A DNA stretch of 34,546 nucleotides from positions 1 to 34,546 of the forward strand of contig JAGTQD010000009.1 in the NCBI GenBank assembly GCA_018396405.1, written 5' to 3'. This document shows positions 8,354-16,843 of this stretch, in pieces (position 1 is the stretch's first letter; each line of letters begins with the position of its first letter). Under the pieces are notes generated by a model. That model was not told where the DNA came from. It saw nothing but the letters and a program-made list of their open reading frames with translations, and searched no databases. The translations under genes and the position numbers were made by a program. Source of the stretch: Candidatus Bathyarchaeota archaeon (GTDB lineage: Archaea > Thermoproteota > Bathyarchaeia > Bathyarchaeales > DTEX01).

Positions 8354-10738
8354 TCATCCCCAAGGAAAAGTTCTCTTCCATGCATTACAGAGCTCGTTTA
8401 TATCTGTGGTGATTGCAGGTTCATCATTAAGCCCATAAATGATGAAGAGTTCATCTTTTCTAACCCTGCCTATTAACGCGTAACGTACCCCTTTGGCAAT
8501 TGTCTCGAACTCTTCCCTACTGGATTCTGGAACCTCAGCTAAAAACCTACTATTAGACTCCGAAAACATTATGTAATCTTCTCTTCGGATCGGGGCGGCA
8601 TATGGAACATGCTTTAACCATATCTCCAAGCCGAGTCCCCCGGCAATGGACATCTCCGCAGCAGCTACGGCTAAGCCTCCCTCAGAAATGTCGTGGCAAG
8701 CCCTCACAAGCCCCCTGTCAATCGCCCTTCGAATAACCCTCATGTTCCGCTTAGCTTCCCTAAGCCTAACTTTCGGGACGTTCCTTCCAAGGTAGCCCTT
8801 AAGCCTATAATATTCTGAGCCTCCAAGCTCATTATATGTCTGCCCAACAATATATAATAGGTTCCCGGGCTCCTTAAGATCCATCGAGACTATTCTCCTC
8901 GTATCCGGAACTATTCCTATGGCTGTTATCAGTAGGGTTGGAGCAACTGGGCCGAGAGGGGACTCGTTATATAGGCTATCTTTCCCAGAGATAAATGGCG
9001 TACCAAAGCCCTTGGCAAATCTATAGCAAGCCATGCAGGCTTTCACGAGCGAACCAAGCCTGTCGGGTTTTTCCGGGTTCCCCCAAACAAAATTGTCTAG
9101 CAGGGATATTCTCCTTCCCCCGACTGCAACGTTGTTTCTTATGGCTTCATCAATCGCCGAGGCAGCCATCCAGTAGGCATCAATTTTGCCATATCTTGGG
9201 TTCAAGCCGCAGGAGATCACAATGCCCCTCCAAGAGTCGTCTAGTGGTTTTAAGACAGCTGCGTCGCTAGGCCCATTATTTTTTCCGCAGAATGGCTTTA
9301 AGACAGTATTCCCCTTAACCTCATGATCATATGTTCTAACAATAGACTCTTTGCTGGCAACATTGGGCGACGAAAGGATTCTAAGGAGATCTCCAGTTAA
9401 ATCGCTGGGCTTCTCTAAGTGTGGCTCATTTAGTTTGGGTTTAACGATCCTAGCATGCCTTTTAGCTACCGGGGGGCTGAAGAGGAATGGTATATCGATT
9501 TCAGCAACAATATGCCCCCTATAATAAATCCTTAAAACTTTGTCCCCTGTCAATCTGCCTATAGAAGTAGCCTCAACATCCTCGCTCCTAAAAATCTCTA
9601 TAACCCTATCCAAATTATGTTCTGGGACGGTTAACAACATACGTTCCTGGGACTCGGAGATATATATTTCCCAAGGAGCAATATTTGTATACTTCAGTGG
9701 GACTTTATCTAAGTTGACGATGGCTCCGCAGCCAAACTTATATGCGGTTTCTCCAACAGCACTTGAAAGTCCCCCGCCGCCTAAATCGGTTATTGATGTC
9801 GCTAGCTCCTGATCTCTTACGGCGATAATAGCTCTCCTGAGTTTCTCTTCTTCAATGGGGTTAGCTATTTGGACGGCTGGTCTAGAAACCTCCTCGGATT
9901 TCTCAGTTAATTCCAGGGATGCAAATGTGACCCCATGTATTCCATCCCTTCCAGTTCTATCACCAGCGAGGACTAGATGGTCTCCGGCCTTCGCCTTCTT
10001 AACATATTTGCTGATTGGCAATATCCCGACGCAACCACAATAGACAACCACGTTCCCAACGTAGCTCTCATCAAAGTATATGGCTCCGTTAACTATTGGT
10101 ATACCCATGTTGTTGCCATAGTGTCCTATCCCCGCGATAACCCCCCTGAAAATATACTTTGGATGTTTGATTCCGGAAGGAAGTCTAGAATAGTCATAAT
10201 CTAGTGGCCCAAAACCGAGGACATCCATGCATGCTATTGGGTCAGCCCATACGCCAAGTATATCCCGTATAACTCCGCCAATCCCAGTTGCAGCCCCGCC
10301 AAAGGGCTCTATAGACGAGGGATGATTATGGGTTTCAACCTTAACCGCTATACCATAATCTCTCTCAAAACGAATTATCCCAGCATTATCCTCAAAAACA
10401 GAAATACACCACGGTTTATTAAGCTCATACGTAGCCCTTGCTATAAATGTCTTGAACAGAGATTTGATTTCACGACCGTCTGGAAGAATAATTATCCCCT
10501 TAAACGTCTTATGATAGCAATGTTCACTCCAAGTCTGCCCAATTGTCTGTAGCTCAACATCGCTCGGATTCCTGCCTTTATGGGAAAAATAGGCTTTTAT
10601 CGCCTTCATCTCCTCAAGATTTAACGCTAAACCCATCTCCTCACTTATTTTGATAAGATCATTGTCACTCGCCTCTAGAATATTAATCTCGTATAGATCA
10701 AAGGGCATGTCTCTTTTAATATACAACTCTCCCCTCAA
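8354..10738 (-). CDS. purL: Phosphoribosylformylglycinamidine synthase, synthetase subunit PurL (small type)
   Basis: ATP-dependent FGAM synthetase. The 794-residue length fits the small PurL that works with separate PurQ and PurS. Visible landmarks are the SEHCYHKTF histidine region, the ATP/Mg-binding segment KVETHNHPS, the glycine-rich DLGGGGLSSAVGE, ISGKDSLYNE, and HDISEGGLAVAAAEM in the second half, consistent with the duplicated AIRS-like architecture. The TTG at 10738 overlaps the purS stop in a TTGA, a coupling arrangement; an in-frame ATG ten codons later is the alternative start. Confidence 0.96.
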   Translation of the reverse strand: MRGELYIKRDMPFDLYEINILEASDNDLIKISEEMGLALNLEEMKAIKAYFSHKGRNPSDVELQTIGQTWSEHCYHKTFKGIIILPDGREIKSLFKTFIARATYELNKPWCISVFEDNAGIIRFERDYGIAVKVETHNHPSSIEPFGGAATGIGGVIRDILGVWADPIACMDVLGFGPLDYDYSRLPSGIKHPKYIFRGVIAGIGHYGNNMGIPIVNGAIYFDESYVGNVVVYCGCVGILPISKYVKKAKAGDHLVLAGDRTGRDGIHGVTFASLELTEKSEEVSRPAVQIANPIEEEKLRRAIIAVRDQELATSITDLGGGGLSSAVGETAYKFGCGAIVNLDKVPLKYTNIAPWEIYISESQERMLLTVPEHNLDRVIEIFRSEDVEATSIGRLTGDKVLRIYYRGHIVAEIDIPFLFSPPVAKRHARIVKPKLNEPHLEKPSDLTGDLLRILSSPNVASKESIVRTYDHEVKGNTVLKPFCGKNNGPSDAAVLKPLDDSWRGIVISCGLNPRYGKIDAYWMAASAIDEAIRNNVAVGGRRISLLDNFVWGNPEKPDRLGSLVKACMACYRFAKGFGTPFISGKDSLYNESPLGPVAPTLLITAIGIVPDTRRIVSMDLKEPGNLLYIVGQTYNELGGSEYYRLKGYLGRNVPKVRLREAKRNMRVIRRAIDRGLVRACHDISEGGLAVAAAEMSIAGGLGLEIWLKHVPYAAPIRREDYIMFSESNSRFLAEVPESSREEFETIAKGVRYALIGRVRKDELFIIYGLNDEPAITTDINELCNAWKRTFPWG

Positions 10739-10989
10739 GGCTCCGTCTCCTCAACACTATATTCATAGTCGTCTTTAACAGGGTTTGCCAGTAGCCTCCT
10801 ACACATCTCTTCAACTAAAGCCTTAGCTCTCTCAATTGATTCAGTTTCAAAGATGATTCTATATACTTTACTAACCCTGACAGACTTGACAGGATAATTT
10901 AACTCTAAAAGTGCATTTCTAGTAGTTTCTCCTTCAGGATCAATGTGACCTGGCTTTAAGGTAACCTCAATTCTAGCGACATATTTCAT
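10735..10989 (-). CDS. purS: FGAM synthase subunit PurS
   Basis: Small subunit that bridges PurQ and PurL and helps form the ammonia channel. The 84 residues match the family: N-terminal strand ARIEVTLKPGHIDPEGETT, then VRVSKVYRIIFET, and a helix with a conserved NPV near the end (LLANPVKDDYEYSVEE). First gene of the operon purS-purL-purQ on the minus strand. The ATG at 10989 has an A/T-rich upstream (10990-11035) suitable for a promoter, about 97 bases from the divergent tRNA. Confidence 0.95.
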   Translation of the reverse strand: MKYVARIEVTLKPGHIDPEGETTRNALLELNYPVKSVRVSKVYRIIFETESIERAKALVEEMCRRLLANPVKDDYEYSVEETEP

Positions 10990-11065
10990 GAAATATAAAA
11001 AATAATAGCCAAAGGTAAAATATCTTTCTTTTTAAAATGAAAAGAAATCCTTAAGAATCTGGAGC

Positions 11066-11078
11066 AATTTAAGTAAAA
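11066..11078 (+). promoter_or_regulatory. Putative TATA element of tRNA-His
   Basis: The A/T-rich segment AATTTAAGTAAAA ends about 10 bases before the tRNA and is centred some 15-20 bases upstream. It is the only TATA-like element near the gene on this strand. The match is modest. Confidence 0.3.
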
Positions 11079-11100
11079 TGTGGTGCGGCCGCCGTAACGT

Positions 11101-11124
11101 AGAGGTTGAATATAAGGGCCGCGG
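11101..11124 (+). other. Putative tRNA-His intron 1 (D arm, 24 bases)
   Basis: The bases between the 5' D-stem strand (ACGT, 11097-11100) and the D loop (AGCCTGGTA, 11125-11133). The AG at each end (11101-11102 and 11125-11126) makes the exact junction ambiguous by two bases, between tRNA positions 13/14 and 15/16. I could not establish a full bulge-helix-bulge splice motif by eye, so the call rests on the restored cloverleaf. Confidence 0.7.
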
Positions 11125-11141
11125 AGCCTGGTAGCGTACGG

Positions 11142-11171
11142 ACACCAGCACTTCCCGTGCTGGTGGTATAG
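11142..11171 (+). other. Putative tRNA-His intron 2 (anticodon stem, 30 bases)
   Basis: The insertion lies between positions 29 and 30 (or 28/29, since a G is shared at both ends). It is dominated by a perfect 9-bp hairpin CACCAGCAC (11143-11151) / GTGCTGGTG (11157-11165) with loop TTCCC. Removing it joins CGG to GC to give a 5-bp anticodon stem against GCCCG. The site differs from the common 37/38 intron position. Confidence 0.75.
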
Positions 11172-11360
11172 GCCTGTGGAGCCCGGAGGCCGGGTTCAAA
11201 TCCCGGCGGCGGCCTCCATTAATCCTCCTATATATTTGACATTGAGATATTTTCGGATATCCAAGCCGAGAGAAATTTTTCTTCGTTCATTTGTTTTGTA
11301 TAGGATGATATTGGATATTTTATATTTTAATAGTTTGTATAAATTCTGAAGAAATTCTGA

Positions 11361-11380
11361 GGAAAAACTTATTAAATCTT
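11361..11380 (+). promoter_or_regulatory. BRE/TATA promoter of the NEW3-ABC operon
   Basis: GGAAAAAC followed by TTATTAAAT resembles a purine-rich BRE plus TATA box. The box is centred about 27 bases before the ATG at 11401, which would place transcription start at or near the start codon. No ribosome-binding site is visible before that ATG, consistent with a leaderless transcript. Confidence 0.5.
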
Positions 11381-11400
11381 AACAGAGTTATTTTTGTAGT

Positions 11401-12582
11401 ATGAAGCGCGTATTTGCTCTATCTATCCTTTTAATAATCGCTTTGTTTCTAGTCAGCACTATTGGCGATATAGCATCTTTAGCATATAACTCGAAGGAGA
11501 TAGATCTGTACAGCCCCATTTTGAGCATAGAGACCGAGCCAAGAAGTATTTCCATTCCCTTGACTGTTAGCAACCTTGTTAATGAAGGGCGAGAGATATC
11601 GTTTAGCGTGGTTTGCCCACCCGGTTGGCGCTACAACGTATTGTTTAGGGAGTATAATGTTTCAAGAATATCCTTGAGAGAAAGAGAATCAATAGATTTG
11701 ACATTTGTTCTTGATCCATTAGAGACTGTTGAGGGGCAATATAACTTTAGCATCAGCGCGCTGTCTGAGGGGCGGGTCATCTCGAATACTCTAACAATAA
11801 GCGTTAAGATAACAAGACCCACCGCGGTTATAAGCATTGACGTCCCATCGACAGAGGTTTCTGGATCACCCGGCTCGGTCTTCTCATTTAGATTCAACAT
11901 CAAGAATAACGGTTATAAAGACTTAACTCTCAGACTTGCCGCGGAGTTTCCGCAAGGTTGGTATAACCTTGGGTTTAAGCCATCCCCATATGAGACAAAA
12001 GTCATTTCTGATGTAACGGTGAGAGCGCGGTCTACATATTGGAGCTTAACTTTCGATGTCTACTGCCCCGAGGGAGCCGAGCCAGGTGGATACCCAGTAA
12101 ATATTATTGTATCAGAGCCAGCGGAGGGAATATATGAAAAGATTAGTTTGAGGGCTATTGTAACTGGAACGCCGAAAATTACCCTTAAGACGGAGAATGA
12201 TCTATTAAGCTATAACGTCGAGGCTGGCGGAGAAATAGAGATACCGTTAATCATTGAGAATACTGGCACAACACACATACGTGAAATAAGCCTTTACTGT
12301 TATGCCCCAAGCGGCTGGTCAACAGCAGTTACACCAAGCAAGGTCCCAGGTCTACCGAAGGGAGAAAAGACTAGCGCAGCATTATATATAAGGCCGTCTC
12401 CGGGAGCCATTGCCGGAGACTACTCAGTTAGTGTGCGTGCGTGGAGCATGGATGCTACGCATGAGATTACCCTTAGGATAACTGTGACGAAGACCACATA
12501 TTGGGGCATTATAGGCATAATAGTGATAATAGCAGCGGTCTTTGGACTGATGCTGGTCTTCTGGAGGTATGGTAGACTGTGA
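11401..12582 (+). CDS. Membrane-anchored extracellular protein with NEW3-type beta-sandwich domains
   Basis: 393 residues with an N-terminal signal or anchor helix (about 4-27), then a large outside region made of at least three immunoglobulin-like repeats, each with an aromatic P-x-GW turn (CPPGWRY about residue 78, FPQGWYN about 181, APSGWST about 304), and a C-terminal helix (about 365-388) followed by RYGRL. This matches archaeal proteins of the NEW3/COG1470 type. The repeats suggest binding of surface polymer or a partner. The stop overlaps the start of the ABC ATPase, so it probably works with that transporter; the substrate is unknown. Confidence 0.75.
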   Translation: MKRVFALSILLIIALFLVSTIGDIASLAYNSKEIDLYSPILSIETEPRSISIPLTVSNLVNEGREISFSVVCPPGWRYNVLFREYNVSRISLRERESIDLTFVLDPLETVEGQYNFSISALSEGRVISNTLTISVKITRPTAVISIDVPSTEVSGSPGSVFSFRFNIKNNGYKDLTLRLAAEFPQGWYNLGFKPSPYETKVISDVTVRARSTYWSLTFDVYCPEGAEPGGYPVNIIVSEPAEGIYEKISLRAIVTGTPKITLKTENDLLSYNVEAGGEIEIPLIIENTGTTHIREISLYCYAPSGWSTAVTPSKVPGLPKGEKTSAALYIRPSPGAIAGDYSVSVRAWSMDATHEITLRITVTKTTYWGIIGIIVIIAAVFGLMLVFWRYGRL

Positions 12583-13502
12583 AGAACCTTGTAATAAAGA
12601 CTGTTAACCTCACGAAAAAGTATGGTGACTTTACCGCAGTTAAGAGTTTGAATTTAGAGATCTATGAGGGCGAGTTCTTCTGCCTGCTCGGCCCAAACGG
12701 TGCTGGCAAGACAACAACCTTCCTCATGCTCCTCGGATTAACGCGCCCGACATATGGCTCAGCATGGATATACGGTCACGACGTGACTAAGAATCCATTA
12801 GAGGCGAAGAAGAGGGTTGGCTTCGTGCCTGAGGTTCCAGGCTTGTATGATGATTTGACGGCAAGGGAGAACCTAGTTTTTACGGCGGAGCTTAATGGTG
12901 TGCCAAAGGGCATACGGGAGAAGAGGATCATGGATCTCCTTGAGAAGGTGGATCTTAAGGAGTGGGCTGACGTGAAGGTTGGTAAGTTTTCTAGGGGGAT
13001 GAAGCAGCGGTTGGCTATTGCCGACGCTTTAATTAAGGAGCCAAAGGTTCTAATACTTGACGAGCCGACAGCGGGCATCGACCCAAAGGGCTCCGAAGAA
13101 ATCCTCTCCTTACTTGAAATCCTCTCGAAAAACGAGGGAATAACTATTCTCATGTCATCCCACCTCCTACACTATGTTGAAAGATATGGTGATAGAATCG
13201 CGATAATGAGTAGGGGGGAGATCGTAGCCATGGGTGAGCCATCTTCATTAATTAAGGGAGAGAGCGTAATCGAGTTGAATCTAAAAGAGATCGATAATCT
13301 ATTAGTATCAGAACTTGGTGGGATTAAAGGTGTCAAAGAAGTGAGAAGGGAAGGGAATAAGATTATCGTGCTCGCTGGAAAGGATATTCGAAAAGAGATT
13401 TTTGAAGTGATTTCGAGAAGAGGGGATAAAGTTTCTGGAGTAAGCTTTGCACCAAGTCTAGAAAAGATTTATGCAAAATACTTTAAGGAGGAAAAAGCAT
13501 GA
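12579..13502 (+). CDS. ABC transporter ATP-binding protein (ABC-2 exporter type)
   Basis: 307-residue ATPase. Walker A GPNGAGKT at 38-45, signature FSRGMKQRLAIADAL from 137, Walker B VLILDEPTAG with D161/E162, and the switch histidine in MSSHLLHYVE. After about residue 220 there is the C-terminal extension found in CcmA/NatA-type exporters. The signature has FSRGM in place of the usual LSGGM/Q, common in this exporter group. GTG at 12579 overlaps the upstream stop (GTGA), so it is translationally coupled to the NEW3 protein gene and to the permease that follows. Confidence 0.93.
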   Translation: MKNLVIKTVNLTKKYGDFTAVKSLNLEIYEGEFFCLLGPNGAGKTTTFLMLLGLTRPTYGSAWIYGHDVTKNPLEAKKRVGFVPEVPGLYDDLTARENLVFTAELNGVPKGIREKRIMDLLEKVDLKEWADVKVGKFSRGMKQRLAIADALIKEPKVLILDEPTAGIDPKGSEEILSLLEILSKNEGITILMSSHLLHYVERYGDRIAIMSRGEIVAMGEPSSLIKGESVIELNLKEIDNLLVSELGGIKGVKEVRREGNKIIVLAGKDIRKEIFEVISRRGDKVSGVSFAPSLEKIYAKYFKEEKA

Positions 13503-14458
13503 GGGCTACGCCGATCATTAGGAAGGAAGTTGCTGATCACCTGAGTAGTAAAAGATTTCCATTATTAGTTGCCCTTATACTTCTCTCTGGGCTTGCAACA
13601 TCGTATCTTGGCGTTCAATCAATTCTGCAGGGTCCGATGAGGGAGACGGAGCAAACGCTAGCCTTCCTAAGACTATTAACTGGAGGGGGTGGGTCACCGA
13701 CACTATCATTTGCCTACTTTATAGGCTTATTTGGTCCAATTGTTGGCATAGCCCTAAGCTTCGATTCGATTAATAGGGAGATGGCGAGCGGCTCCATGCT
13801 AAAGATCCTTTCAAATCCAATATATAGGGATAGCGTCATCCTTGGAAAGATAATTGCTGGTCTCCTAATTATCCTACTTATAACCTTCAGCAGCACTGGT
13901 ATAGTTGTGGGCTTTAATATGCTTGTGGCGGGCTTCGGGCCAACTATTGAAGGAGCCTTCAGAATTATATATTTTGCAATAACATCATTTCTCTATATAA
14001 GTCTCTGGTTCAGTATAGGTCTTCTCTTCTCAGTCCTATTTAGGAGGACAACGACATCAGCCTTAGCCTCTATAGCCCTCTGGGTCTTCCTCTCCATCTT
14101 CTTCTACCTGATAGCAGACGTAATAGCGGCTGAAATATCGGGAATAAGGTATTATTTTCCAAGCCCACCGATAACTGCTATTATAGCATATTATGAGCTC
14201 AGAAGCGCGATCTCAAGAATCAGCCCACTAACACTTTATACAGAAGTAGCAAATGTCCTCTTAAACCCCGAGATTAGGACGACAGGACTATTCTACGTTT
14301 ACGCGCCGAATCTTCCGTCGCCCCAGCCATTAAATCTTGATATGAGCATGGCTCTTGCATGGCCCTCTTTCTCGGCTCTAATAGCAGGCTTCATAATAGT
14401 TTTAACTTTTAGCATACTATTGTTCCTTAGAGCCGAGATTAGGCCATCATGGGCTTAA
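13499..14458 (+). CDS. ABC-2 type transporter permease
   Basis: 319-residue membrane protein with about six hydrophobic helices. The first follows a short cytoplasmic start (RATPIIRKEVADHLSSKRFP, typical of ABC-2 permeases), and a large outside loop lies between the first two. The last helix precedes a charged end (RAEIRPSWA). The motif SINREMASGSMLKILSNPIYRDSVILGK corresponds in general to the coupling segment of NosY/GldF-type permeases. ATG overlaps the ATPase stop by four bases (ATGA). The three-gene operon is probably an exporter or an extrusion-type system acting on surface molecules; the substrate cannot be told. Confidence 0.88.
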   Translation: MRATPIIRKEVADHLSSKRFPLLVALILLSGLATSYLGVQSILQGPMRETEQTLAFLRLLTGGGGSPTLSFAYFIGLFGPIVGIALSFDSINREMASGSMLKILSNPIYRDSVILGKIIAGLLIILLITFSSTGIVVGFNMLVAGFGPTIEGAFRIIYFAITSFLYISLWFSIGLLFSVLFRRTTTSALASIALWVFLSIFFYLIADVIAAEISGIRYYFPSPPITAIIAYYELRSAISRISPLTLYTEVANVLLNPEIRTTGLFYVYAPNLPSPQPLNLDMSMALAWPSFSALIAGFIIVLTFSILLFLRAEIRPSWA

Positions 14459-14467
14459 TTAGTCGTG

Positions 14468-15763
14468 CTAATGTTCTAGCCATTCAGGCAGCCGCTGCCC
14501 CCTCAATAGATCTTCAAGACTCTCTCTTTCTCTTATAAGAGAGTATCTTCCATCTTTAACTAAGATCTCGGCGCACCTTGGCCTAGAATTATACTGTGAG
14601 CTCATTACAAATCCGTAGGCTCCAGCATTTAATATTGCTAGTAAATCTCCCTCATATACTCCTGGAAAAGGTCTGTCTCTTGCCAGTATATCACCTGATT
14701 CACAGAGTGGACCAGCAACATCATAAACCTCTTCTTCAGGTTGATTAAGCCTATTTGCAACAATGATGTGGTGGTAGGCGCCATACATTACTGGTCTAAC
14801 TAGTAGGTTAAAGCCAGCGTCAACGCCAATAAATTTCTTGAATGGTGTGATCTTTATCGTATTAACTCTTGTTAGAAGTATGCCTGCATCACAGACTATG
14901 TAGCGGCCTGGCTCAACGCAGAAAAATGGTTCCCCCAAATCATACTCCCTAATCTTGCTCCTGAATAATCCGAGCATCCTCTCACTATACTCCTCTAAGT
15001 TTAATGGCTTCTCCCCCAGCCTATAGGGGACGCCCAGCCCGCCGCCAAAGTCCATAAACTCAAACTTTATGCCAAGGCTCCTCCTAACGTGATGAGCTAT
15101 CTCCAAGAGTTTTTCTGCGGCTAGGATGAAGGGCTCGACACTTAATATTCCGGAGCCAATATGCATATGAATCCCAAATCTCTTTACCCCAGCCTCCTTT
15201 GCAATCTCGTAAGCCTTGGCGACGTCCGCCTCACATATGCCAAACTTAGAATTTCTTCCAGCGGTGATCACATGCTCATGGTGCCCAGCCCCTATCTCCG
15301 GGTTAACTCTAACCGACAATATCTCTGGAACGTGTATCTTAATTAGTCTCTTCAGCTGGGAGATGGAATCTATATTGATTACAACGTTGGTTCTCACGAG
15401 AAAGTCGAGCTCATCATTCCTAACACTAGTCCCAGTAAAGAGTATTTTCTCGGGCTGGAAACCAGCCTTTAATGCCAGGAAGACTTCTCCAGGGCTCACG
15501 GCATCTAGATATGCACCTTCATCCCTCAAAATTCTTAGGACCGCTAAGCTCGTGTTAGCTTTAGCTGAATAATAGATTCTAATCTTATCATAGTGTTTTA
15601 GAAGTGCATCCCTTAAGTTACGGAAGTTTTCGCGTATACGGTTCTCGCTCAACACATATAATGGTGTATCAAATTTGTCTGTGAGCTCTACCACTGAGAC
15701 TCCGTCTATATATAGTGTTCCATCTCTATTCTCCAGAAACTTATGAGGGCTTATAAATACCAT
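14468..15763 (-). CDS. lysA: Diaminopimelate decarboxylase
   Basis: PLP enzyme that makes L-lysine from meso-diaminopimelate, the last step of the DAP route. The Schiff-base lysine is K68 in YYSAKAN. Other landmarks are the histidine region GIHMHIGSG, the glycine-rich FMDFGGGLGVPY phosphate-binding loop, EPGRYIV and the active-site cysteine in CESGDIL. 431 residues is full length for LysA. It is the last gene of dapA-dapB-lysC-asd-lysA and converges with the ABC permease gene nine bases away. Confidence 0.95.
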   Translation of the reverse strand: MVFISPHKFLENRDGTLYIDGVSVVELTDKFDTPLYVLSENRIRENFRNLRDALLKHYDKIRIYYSAKANTSLAVLRILRDEGAYLDAVSPGEVFLALKAGFQPEKILFTGTSVRNDELDFLVRTNVVINIDSISQLKRLIKIHVPEILSVRVNPEIGAGHHEHVITAGRNSKFGICEADVAKAYEIAKEAGVKRFGIHMHIGSGILSVEPFILAAEKLLEIAHHVRRSLGIKFEFMDFGGGLGVPYRLGEKPLNLEEYSERMLGLFRSKIREYDLGEPFFCVEPGRYIVCDAGILLTRVNTIKITPFKKFIGVDAGFNLLVRPVMYGAYHHIIVANRLNQPEEEVYDVAGPLCESGDILARDRPFPGVYEGDLLAILNAGAYGFVMSSQYNSRPRCAEILVKDGRYSLIRERESLEDLLRGQRLPEWLEH

Positions 15764-15781
15764 CTGTCGCCTCCTATCTCT

Positions 15782-16843
15782 TTAAATATATCCTTTAGCA
15801 ACCATGAGCTCTGCACTAAGTATCCCTGCTCCAGCGGCGCCCCGAATTGTATTATGACCTAAGCAAAGGTATTTAATTGTCATAACTGGGTCACTACGTA
15901 TCCGTCCAACAACGACGCTCATTCCTCTTCCAGCATCCCTATCGAGCCTAGGCTGAGGCCTATCAATTTCATCCCTAACAATTATTGGTCTCTCCGGAGC
16001 TGATGGCAGCTTAAGCCTCTGTGGCTCACCAATAAAGTTTCTAAATTCTTCCTTGACTTCATCTATCGTCGGTTTATTCTCTAACTCTACATATACTACT
16101 TCTAGGTGCCCATCTTTAACATTAACCCTATTGCAGCTAGCGCTTATCATAAAACTTGCTGGCCTCACCCTCTCACCATCAAATGTTCCAAGTATCTTTT
16201 TCATCTCGTTCTCAATCTTCTCCTCCTCCTTAGCGATATATGGAATAATATTATCAATTATGTCTAATGACGGAACCCCTGGATAGCCAGCCCCACTTAG
16301 AGCCTGCATTGTCGTGACAATAACCCTTCTTAATCCAAACTTCATTAGGGGTTTTAATGTTAATGCAAGTTGTATTGTTGAGCAGTTGGGGTCGGTTGAT
16401 ATGAAGCCGCTCCAGCCCCTCCTACGCTTCTGTATCGGTATAAGCTTAAGCTGCTCCGGGTTAACCTCGGGTATAAGTAGCGGGACATCTTCATCCATCC
16501 TATGGGCAGCAGCCTTACTTATGACGGGAAACTCTGCTGCAAAATATTCTTCAACTGGCCCAGCTATATCTCCCGGGAGCGCGGAGAAAACTATGTCTAC
16601 ATCCCCCGCCTCTTTAACGGATTTAAGAGTCGTGTCAACAACGGTCATCTCGCCCACCTCTTTAGGCATCTCTGTCTCCATGCGCCACACACATACATCT
16701 CTATATTTTTTGCCAGCCGAGCGTTCAGAAGCCGCCAGTACCGAGATTTCAAACCAAGGATGGTTTTCTAGTAGCTGAATGAACCTTTGTCCAACGGCGC
16801 CGGTTGCTGCTAGTATTGCTACGCTTTTACGCTTCAAGGGCAC
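15782..16843 (-). CDS. asd: Aspartate-semialdehyde dehydrogenase (archaeal/fungal type)
   Basis: NADPH-dependent reduction of aspartyl phosphate to aspartate semialdehyde. N-terminal GATGAVGQR-like nucleotide loop (AATGAVGQR at 12-20), catalytic C154 in STDPNCSTIQL, SGAGYPGV loop, and the C-terminal LGHNTIRGAAG. 353 residues fits the archaeal class. The GTG start at 16843 lies inside the 3' end of lysC (17-base overlap), so it is probably coupled. It has the residues required for activity. Confidence 0.95.
   Translation of the reverse strand: MPLKRKSVAILAATGAVGQRFIQLLENHPWFEISVLAASERSAGKKYRDVCVWRMETEMPKEVGEMTVVDTTLKSVKEAGDVDIVFSALPGDIAGPVEEYFAAEFPVISKAAAHRMDEDVPLLIPEVNPEQLKLIPIQKRRRGWSGFISTDPNCSTIQLALTLKPLMKFGLRRVIVTTMQALSGAGYPGVPSLDIIDNIIPYIAKEEEKIENEMKKILGTFDGERVRPASFMISASCNRVNVKDGHLEVVYVELENKPTIDEVKEEFRNFIGEPQRLKLPSAPERPIIVRDEIDRPQPRLDRDAGRGMSVVVGRIRSDPVMTIKYLCLGHNTIRGAAGAGILSAELMVAKGYI

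Larger units (their letters stand above)
11087..11214 (+). tRNA. tRNA-His (anticodon GTG), interrupted by two introns
   Basis: Anticodon loop CTGTGGA at 11174-11180 gives GTG at 11176-11178. Acceptor GCCGCCG (11088-11094) pairs with CGGCGGC (11207-11213), and an extra G (11087) faces C (11214): the G-1:C73 pair that identifies histidine tRNAs. T stem CCGGG/CCCGG (11190-11194, 11202-11206) encloses TTCAAAT. To fold the rest, two insertions must be removed: 24 bases in the D arm and 30 in the anticodon stem. This gives D stem ACGT/GCGT, D loop AGCCTGGTA, anticodon stem CGGGC/GCCCG and a 4-base variable loop. The 128 bases minus 54 leave exactly 74, a normal histidine tRNA without CCA. The flanking TCCA is not a templated CCA in this frame. 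Confidence 0.88.

Noticed and set aside
11143-11165. The 9-bp hairpin as a long variable arm or a terminator
   Set aside because: It lies before, not after, the anticodon loop (11174-11180) and has no following T-run, so an intron in the anticodon stem explains it better.
11116-11215. A shorter tRNA beginning at GGGCCGC (11116) pairing with GCGGCCT (11209-11215)
   Set aside because: It gives a G-U closing pair, conflicts by two bases with the T stem, lacks U8/A9 and a D stem, and leaves no discriminator. The histidine fold from 11087 satisfies every arm with a normal 74-base length.
14468-15763. lysA as an arginine/ornithine decarboxylase homolog
   Set aside because: The decarboxylase sits at the end of a complete dap operon and has the CESGDIL and EPGR motifs of diaminopimelate decarboxylase.
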